A stretch of DNA of 27,412 nt from Rickettsia sp. (GTDB taxonomy: Bacteria > Pseudomonadota > Alphaproteobacteria > Rickettsiales > Rickettsiaceae). Every line of letters starts with the position of its first letter. The stretch's first letter is position 1. Where the stretch lies: NCBI GenBank assembly GCA_031254535.1, contig JAIRUG010000041.1:1-27412 (forward strand), in the 5' to 3' direction. The position numbers and the translations under genes were made by a program. The notes under the pieces were generated by a model. The model did not search any database and was not told the DNA's origin. It saw only the letters and a list, made by a program, of their open reading frames with translations. Shown piece by piece: positions 22,043 through 27,412 of this stretch.

Positions 22043-23434
22043 ATGTTATTACGTTTAATTACAATATTATTATCAAATTTTATAGTTTGTTCTAATATGG
22101 CATTTGCTGAGGAAGTAAAGAAAAAGGACGAACTATCAGATCCAGCTTATTTCAAACAATTTCAAGAGGTCTTTGAACGTATTAATAAAGACTATGTCCA
22201 AGAACCTGAAAAACAAAAAATGACGGATGCGGCTATCGAAGGCATGTTAACTTCGCTAGATCCCCACTCTCACTACTTTATTGATGAGGATCTAAAAGAT
22301 TTTCTTGACGAGACTAAAGGAGAATTTGGTGGTATTGGTGTTCAAGTGCAGTATGACAATGGTGCTATCAAAGTCATCTCTCCTATTGATGATCTACCAG
22401 CTTATAAGGCAGGTATAAAAGCAGGAGACTATATAGTAGGAGTTAATGATGAGTTGGTATCAAGTTTGGGTTTTCATAAATCTGTTAGGGAGATGCGTGG
22501 AGAGCCAGGGGCAAAGGTAAAATTACTGGTGATTACAGAAGGAGAACCTAAGCCAAGAGAAATTGAACTTACCCGCGAAATAGTTACCATTACACCAGTA
22601 AAAGCTCATTTAGAAAAAAATAATATAGCTTATATAAGAATAGGAACTTTTACTGAACATACCATTGCAGAATTAAAAAAATCTGTAAAAACTTTAAAAG
22701 ATGGAAGTAAAAATGGTATAAAAGGTATTATATTAGACCTACGTAATAATCCTGGCGGTTTGTTAGACCAGGCTATTGCTGTTAGCGAATATTTTATTGC
22801 TTCTGGGGTAATTGTTACTACCAAGGGAAGAGACAAGTATAGTAATACGGTATTTAATAGTAATAAATATTCAGAGAAAGCCCCCTTAGTTCCGATGGTT
22901 GTTCTTATTAATGCTGGATCTGCCTCAGCTGCTGAAATTGTAGCGGGTAGCTTGCAAGATCATAAAAGAGCAGTAATACTCGGCACAAAATCATTTGGCA
23001 AGGGATCCGTACAAAGCTTTTCTTTAATTAGTCCTAGAGCTGCTATAAAACTTACTACGGCTAAATACTATACTCCTAGTGATCGTTCAATTCAAGCAGA
23101 GGGTATCGAACCTGACATAATTGTTGAGATGGCAAAAGTTGAATATCCTGAAACAAAAGCGGTGGAGGGAAGATTCTCTGAAGCTTCTTTAAAAAATTAC
23201 CTAAAAAACGATAACAATAAAAATGACAATAAAAAACCAGATTCTACAAATAAAGATAAAGAGGCTACTAAAAAAATAGATGATATTACAAAAGATAAAG
23301 ATAAGAAAAAAAAGACTGAATCGAAGAATACTCTAGAACAATTATCTGATCTTTATAAAAAAGATTATCAATTTGCTAGAGCTTATGATTTGATTATGGG
23401 ATTAATTTTAACTAATGAAGTAAAAGGGCATTGA
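22043..23434 (+). CDS. ctp: C-terminal processing peptidase (S41A family)
   Basis: Exported serine protease of the CtpA/Prc family that trims or degrades envelope proteins from their C-termini. It has 463 residues. An N-terminal hydrophobic stretch ending in FAEEVKK (about residues 1-24) looks like a signal peptide. A PDZ domain follows (GIGVQVQYDNGAIKVI...AGIKAGDYIVGVND), then the catalytic domain with LRNNPGGLLDQA. The Ser-Lys dyad is S295 in GSASAAEI and K320 in FGKGSVQ, spaced 25 residues as in Prc and D1P. Residues about 390-435 are a low-complexity Lys/Asp/Asn linker, unusually long and probably disordered. ATG 22043 has AGGAG four bases upstream. The next gene overlaps or follows within 5 bases. 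Confidence 0.94.
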   Translation: MLLRLITILLSNFIVCSNMAFAEEVKKKDELSDPAYFKQFQEVFERINKDYVQEPEKQKMTDAAIEGMLTSLDPHSHYFIDEDLKDFLDETKGEFGGIGVQVQYDNGAIKVISPIDDLPAYKAGIKAGDYIVGVNDELVSSLGFHKSVREMRGEPGAKVKLLVITEGEPKPREIELTREIVTITPVKAHLEKNNIAYIRIGTFTEHTIAELKKSVKTLKDGSKNGIKGIILDLRNNPGGLLDQAIAVSEYFIASGVIVTTKGRDKYSNTVFNSNKYSEKAPLVPMVVLINAGSASAAEIVAGSLQDHKRAVILGTKSFGKGSVQSFSLISPRAAIKLTTAKYYTPSDRSIQAEGIEPDIIVEMAKVEYPETKAVEGRFSEASLKNYLKNDNNKNDNKKPDSTNKDKEATKKIDDITKDKDKKKKTESKNTLEQLSDLYKKDYQFARAYDLIMGLILTNEVKGH

Positions 23435-23439
23435 ATTAT

Positions 23440-23979
23440 ATGAAATATAGAAAAGTACATAACTTAATCTTTTTGATTATTTTATTAATTAGTCAAAGAA
23501 TTCTAGCTAATAAAATAAGAATTGGAATACTGAGACATGATTTAGGTTATAAATTTGGAATAAGGGGTAAATTAAGACAACGTTATGAGAAGGGCTCTGA
23601 CATTAATTTAGAATATCTTTTTAATGACGACGAATACAAATTTTTATTTGGTTATCCTCATATAGGAACAAATATTAACAGTAAGAAATGTACTAGTAAT
23701 ATCTATAGTGGAATCACTTGGCATTTTGATATCATGAAATATGTATTTTTAGAGGCAACTTTTGGATTTGGAATTCATAATGGTGAATTAGAAAAATTAC
23801 AGCAAAGAAGACGAGCCTTGGGAACAAGATTCTTATTTAGAGAAAGTCTTAGTTTAGGTGTAATGATTCAAGAGAAGCACACTGTTGCCTTAATTGTTGA
23901 CCACTTATCTAACGCTGGTCTTGGGAAGTTTAACCCTGGTTTAACTAATTTAGGTGTACGATATGGTTATAAATTTTAA
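23440..23979 (+). CDS. PagL-like acyloxyacyl hydrolase (lipid A 3-O-deacylase)
   Basis: Outer-membrane beta-barrel family that removes the 3-O-linked acyl chain from lipid A. With start ATG 23440 (MKYRKVHNL) it has 179 residues; a TTG at 23431 overlapping the ctp stop is also possible. The hydrophobic N-terminus (about residues 5-22, ending near ILANKI) looks like a signal peptide. The C-terminus has the PagL hallmark DHLSNAGL with catalytic-type H155 and S157, then NPGLTNLGVRYGYKF, ending in an aromatic residue as outer-membrane barrels do. Alternating hydrophobic strands fit a barrel. Activity would alter host recognition of lipid A, but the substrate is inferred only from family. Probably co-transcribed with parE and ctp. 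Confidence 0.75.
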   Translation: MKYRKVHNLIFLIILLISQRILANKIRIGILRHDLGYKFGIRGKLRQRYEKGSDINLEYLFNDDEYKFLFGYPHIGTNINSKKCTSNIYSGITWHFDIMKYVFLEATFGFGIHNGELEKLQQRRRALGTRFLFRESLSLGVMIQEKHTVALIVDHLSNAGLGKFNPGLTNLGVRYGYKF

Positions 23980-23997
23980 TGAATTATTTAACGTCAG

Positions 23998-24095
23998 CGT
24001 CATTGCGAGGAGGCGTGAGCCGACGAAGCAATCCAAATCTAATCATTTTCATGGATTGTTTCGTTGCCGCTAAAGCGGCTCCTCGCTAATAGACG
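23998..24095. repeat. Family A palindromic element, copy 12, with mixed ends
   Basis: The left end CGTCATTGCGAG (23998-24009) is standard; the right end CTCGCTAATAGACG (24082-24095) is the alternative type. The left arm is GGCGTGAGCC; the right arm read inward is GCCGCTTTAGCGGC. A half copy ending CTCGCTAATAGACG follows at 24115-24128. Confidence 0.82.
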
Positions 24096-24196
24096 GTGTG
24101 TTGTAAAGCGACTCCTCGCTAATAGACGCTAGCTGTTTTTTCTATGGCTTTTAAACTAATTTGAAAACTATATTCGCATAAATTATTTTGGTATTT

Positions 24197-26854
24197 ATGA
24201 ACAAATGGATCTATTATTTTGGTACTAAAGGTGGGGATGGTAATGCCCAAATGAAAGACGTGCTTGGCAGTAAAGGAGCTGGTCTTGCCGAGATGTCTAA
24301 CTTAAATTTGCCTATTCCTGATGGTTTTACTATTACCACAGAACTTTGTAATTATTTTTATAAAAATAATTACAGTTTGCCTGAGAATTTTAATAATGAT
24401 TTAGTGATAGCTATTAAAAATCTGGAGAACTCTACTGGTAAGATTTTTGGTGATTATAAAAATCCGCTATTATTATCCGTCCGCTCAGGCTCAAGAGCTT
24501 CCATGCCTGGTATGATGGATACTATACTTAATCTTGGGTATAATGATCAAGTTTGCGATGCACTATCAAATATTACTGGAAATGAGATTTTTGCTCTTGA
24601 CAGCTATCGACGATTCTTAGAAATGTACGGATCAATGGTATTGTCAATTTCAAATGGTGTATTTAAAAATGCATTTGAAATGCATAAGGTTAAATGTAAT
24701 ATTTATCAAGAAAAAGAAATTACAGAAGAATTTTTAAGAATAATAGTTGAAGAGTTTAAAAAGATAATTTTTAATCATTGTGATGAATCATTTTTTGACC
24801 CATATAGACAATTAGAACAATCAATAAAAGCCGTCTTAAAATCTTGGGCAGGTGATAGAGCAGTAACTTATAGAAAGTTACATAATATACCCGATGATTG
24901 GGGTACGGCGATTAACGTGCAGTCAATGGTTTTTGGTAATCAAGGGAGTAATTCTGCTACAGGCGTAGTATTCTCTCGTTGTCCTGCAACCGGTGAAAAT
25001 AAGCTTTTTGGTGAATATCTAGTAAATGCCCAAGGTGAGGATGTTGTGTCAGGGACAAGAACCCCAAGCCCTATTATGTCAAACAAGCATGATGCAGATT
25101 GTTCAATGCAAATAGTTATGCCACAAATATTTGATCAATTACAAGGAATTTGTAAGAAGTTAGAGTTACATTACTTGGAGGTACAAGATATTGAGTTCAC
25201 CATACAAAACGGTGTTTTGTATATTTTACAAACACGTACTGCTAAAAGAACAGCTTTAGCCAGTATTAAAATTGCCACGGATATGGTACAAGAAGGGCTG
25301 ATTTCTAAACAACAAGCAATAATGCGTATAGATCCGGAATCGCTAACTCAGCTTTTGCATACGGCTATTGATTATAGTAATACTCTAAACCCTATTGCCA
25401 AGGGACTACCAGCATCTCCAGGGGCTGCTACTGGTATAGTAGTTTTTTCTCCTTATGATGCAGAAAAAATGTCGCATCACCATAAAGTAATTTTGGTACG
25501 CCATGATACTAGCCCTGAAGATATAAGTGGTATGTATGTTTCAGCTGGTATTTTGACAGCCAGAGGTGGGATGACCTCACATGCTGCGGTAGTTGCTAGA
25601 GGGCTAGGAAAACCCTGTGTTTGTGGGGCAAATGATGTGGTAATAGATGAAAAAAAACAAATATTTAAAATAGGTAACACTATCGTTAACTATGGTGACT
25701 TAATAACTATAGACGGTGGAACAGGAAAAATTTTCTTAGGGGAGGTTCCATTGATTCAGCCTAATTTTACTAAGGAATTTCAAACAATTCTAGATTGGGC
25801 AGATGAATTTGCTACTTTACAAGTTAGAGCTAATGCGGAAACTATTTTAGATGCGGGTGTTTCCATAAAATTTGGGGCAAGTGGAATTGGGTTATGTAGA
25901 ACAGAACATATGTTTTTTGACCATGATAAAATTCCATTAGTACGAGAAATGATCATTGCACCTGATATAGAAAGAAGGAAACATGCGATTAGTAAATTAT
26001 TGCCCTTACAAATTCAAGATTTTAAAGCATTATTTAAAATTATGCAAGGTAAAGCCATAAATATCAGATTGCTTGATCCGCCTCTACATGAATTTTTACC
26101 AACAACAGAAGATGATAAAAGAAACTTAGCAAATGTGATGAATCTACCGTTAGTTGTTGTGGAACAACGTTTGCACGCACTATATGAAGTGAATCCTATG
26201 CTTGGACATAGAGGATGTCGCCTCGGTATTTCTTATCCTGAGATTTATCAAATGCAAATAACGGCAATTCTTACTGCTATCAGAGAATTACAAGTTGAAG
26301 AAAATATAAATACTATTTTGGAGTTAATGATTCCTTTAGTTAGTGATGTTAATGAACTAAAAATCTTAAAGACACATATACAAGATGTTATTACTAACAT
26401 GGAAGATATTAACAAATGCAAGTTTGATTTTACTCTTGGTACTATGATCGAACTACCAAGAGCTGCTTTAAAAGCTGGAGAAATTGCTGAAGAGGTAGAT
26501 TATTTCAGCTTTGGTACCAATGATTTAACGCAAACAACTTACGGCATTTCTCGAGATGATGTAGCATCATTTTTTCCGGATTATTTGGAAAAAAAAATCT
26601 TTGCATTTGATCCTTTTAGTAAATTGGATGAGGAAGGGGTTGGGGAGTTAATAGAAATTGCTATAAAACGTGGGTTAAAAAACAACCCTACATTAAAACT
26701 TAGTGTATGCGGGGAGCATGCGGGTGATCCCCACTCTATAGAATTCTTTCATAAAGTTGGTTTGCATTATGTATCCTGTTCACCATACCGTATCCCTATA
26801 GCAAGGATTGCTGCAGCTCAGGCAACAATAAAAGCGGATGGTTATCAATCATGA
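24197..26854 (+). CDS. ppdK: Pyruvate, phosphate dikinase
   Basis: Interconverts pyruvate, ATP and phosphate with phosphoenolpyruvate, AMP and pyrophosphate. In rickettsiae, which lack glycolysis, it is thought to link imported pyruvate with PEP. The start is ATG 24197 (MNKWIYYFGTKGG), giving 885 residues, the full family length; a TTG at 24188 would add three. The N-terminal ATP-grasp domain begins LGSKGAGLAEMSNL. The swivelling phosphohistidine domain has GGMTSHAAVVARGLGKPC with H462. The C-terminal TIM barrel has GIGLCRTEHMFF, GHRGCRLGI and SFGTNDLTQTTYG, with the catalytic C838 in CGEHAGDP. All key residues are present, so the enzyme should be active. The gene stands alone between repeats, so it probably has its own promoter. 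Confidence 0.97.
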   Translation: MNKWIYYFGTKGGDGNAQMKDVLGSKGAGLAEMSNLNLPIPDGFTITTELCNYFYKNNYSLPENFNNDLVIAIKNLENSTGKIFGDYKNPLLLSVRSGSRASMPGMMDTILNLGYNDQVCDALSNITGNEIFALDSYRRFLEMYGSMVLSISNGVFKNAFEMHKVKCNIYQEKEITEEFLRIIVEEFKKIIFNHCDESFFDPYRQLEQSIKAVLKSWAGDRAVTYRKLHNIPDDWGTAINVQSMVFGNQGSNSATGVVFSRCPATGENKLFGEYLVNAQGEDVVSGTRTPSPIMSNKHDADCSMQIVMPQIFDQLQGICKKLELHYLEVQDIEFTIQNGVLYILQTRTAKRTALASIKIATDMVQEGLISKQQAIMRIDPESLTQLLHTAIDYSNTLNPIAKGLPASPGAATGIVVFSPYDAEKMSHHHKVILVRHDTSPEDISGMYVSAGILTARGGMTSHAAVVARGLGKPCVCGANDVVIDEKKQIFKIGNTIVNYGDLITIDGGTGKIFLGEVPLIQPNFTKEFQTILDWADEFATLQVRANAETILDAGVSIKFGASGIGLCRTEHMFFDHDKIPLVREMIIAPDIERRKHAISKLLPLQIQDFKALFKIMQGKAINIRLLDPPLHEFLPTTEDDKRNLANVMNLPLVVVEQRLHALYEVNPMLGHRGCRLGISYPEIYQMQITAILTAIRELQVEENINTILELMIPLVSDVNELKILKTHIQDVITNMEDINKCKFDFTLGTMIELPRAALKAGEIAEEVDYFSFGTNDLTQTTYGISRDDVASFFPDYLEKKIFAFDPFSKLDEEGVGELIEIAIKRGLKNNPTLKLSVCGEHAGDPHSIEFFHKVGLHYVSCSPYRIPIARIAAAQATIKADGYQS

Positions 26855-26857
26855 ATA

Positions 26858-27021
26858 TATAGCTAACCCAATTAGCATTACGCCGCTATTAGCGAGGAGG
26901 CGGGAGCCGACGAAGCAATCCACTTCTAATCACTTTTATGGATTGCATTAATGCTACTATCGTCGCTCCTCGCTAATAGACGTTTGTAAATTTGCTGTAA
27001 CACTAGTCTGGTTATCTTATA
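26858..27021. repeat. Composite family A element, copy 13, with outer arms
   Basis: The left outer arm GCTAACCCAATTAGC (26862-26876) is matched by a diverged right arm (26998-27021). The inner element runs 26881-26982 with CTATTAGCGAG and CTCGCTAATAGACG ends. The left arm is GGCGGGAGCC, while the right arm is rearranged (GCATTAATGC). It starts 4 bases after the ppdK stop, so it lies in the ppdK 3' untranslated region. Confidence 0.82.
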
Positions 27022-27024
27022 TTA

Positions 27025-27049
27025 CAATTCTTCAAATAATTTGCATATA
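27025..27049. repeat. Half family B arm
   Basis: CAATTCTTCAAATAATTTG is the right-arm sequence of family B, directly after the right outer arm of copy 13. A similar family A outer arm to family B junction is seen at about 1316-1358. Confidence 0.55.
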
Positions 27050-27129
27050 TCTATTAGTGTAGTTAATTTTTATGATATATTGTCGTTAAGGGAACATATA
27101 GGATTGATACCAATTCTCGAAATTAATTT

Positions 27130-27255
27130 ATGTTGAGGGTGTTTTCACAAGATAATAAGCGACTGAGATATATAGGTATTGCAAAAAATCAATTTACTGA
27201 ATTTATGAATGCAATATGTTTTAATTTGAAACGCTTAACCGTTTTTGCTATGTAA
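27130..27255 (+). pseudogene. C-terminal remnant of an IS5/IS4-type DDE transposase
   Basis: A 41-codon frame starting MLRVFSQDNKR contains RYIGIAKNQFTEFMNAICF followed by NLKRLTVFAM and a stop. RY(x)GIAKNQ...FNLKRL is the typical C-terminal end of IS5/IS4-superfamily DDE transposases. The preceding base triplets reach a stop two codons upstream; an alternative frame there reads VEGVF, the block that usually precedes, so a frameshift is likely. The catalytic DDE residues are absent. Together with the half repeats around it, this is insertion-sequence debris. The rest of 27050-27412 shows no gene. Confidence 0.6.
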
Positions 27256-27315
27256 AATTAAGTATCTGACAGAACAAAAAGCTAAAATTTATGAAAAAAA
27301 TTGCAATCTTTTAAA

Positions 27316-27412
27316 AATATACTCAATTAACCTGAAGAGTTGCAGAAATGGTTAACGGTAATAGTTTGGAAATTATCATTTATTAAGGTACGTAACCTAT
27401 CTTTATAATCGC
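27316..27412. repeat. Probable family B element running off the window
   Basis: TATACTCAATTAACCTGAAG (27318-27337) resembles the family B left arm TATACTCAAATGATTTGAAG, followed by AGTTGCAGAAATGG. The second arm is not in the window, so this is tentative. Confidence 0.4.

Overview
The window looks like a chromosomal segment of an obligate intracellular alphaproteobacterium of the family Rickettsiaceae, most likely a Rickettsia or close relative. It is strongly AT-rich. The core proteins (RpoB, SecE, L1, EF-G, ParE) read as rickettsial, but RpoB is clearly diverged from the typhus-group sequence as I remember it, so a non-typhus lineage is likely (Torix-like or Megaira-like; not proven). Intergenic DNA is full of palindromic repeats, one of them inserted in frame in a gene as rickettsial palindromic elements do.

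Layout. 1-226: on the minus strand, the start of a Coq10/RatA-type START protein runs off the edge, preceded by a small DUF1674 (SdhAF4-like) gene with a frameshift. 227-2587: rsmE (carrying an in-frame palindromic element), ruvC, and a trmJ-like methyltransferase broken by a one-base insertion. 2588-19214: the classic translation/transcription cluster rpsL, rpsG, fusA, tRNA-Trp, secE, nusG, rplK, rplA, rplJ, rplL, rpoB, rpoC. 19215-23979: a HIG1-domain membrane protein, parE, a C-terminal processing protease (ctp) and a PagL-like lipid A deacylase. 23980-26854: ppdK. 26855-27412: repeats and the C-terminal stub of an IS5/IS4-type transposase.

The genes are ordinary; what stands out is the repeat load. 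Family A (13 fairly complete copies, about 90-105 bp, all intergenic) has termini CGTCATTGCGAG or CGTCTATTAGCGAG, an inner stem GCAATCCAT/ATGGATTGC, and between them two small arm segments that come in several interchangeable types, most of them hairpins with compensatory stem changes. Some copies sit inside an outer inverted repeat GCTAACCCGATTAGC. Family B (arms like ATACTCAAATGATTTG) includes the copy inside rsmE. Family C is a short hairpin before rpoB with a half copy after rsmE. A 158-bp MITE-like element with 25-bp terminal inverted repeats lies between rplL and rpoB. These elements open gaps of 370-970 bp in places where this cluster is normally compact, including between rpoB and rpoC.

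I see no defence system, CRISPR array, toxin-antitoxin pair or prophage. All calls were made by reading the sequence; no database search was run.
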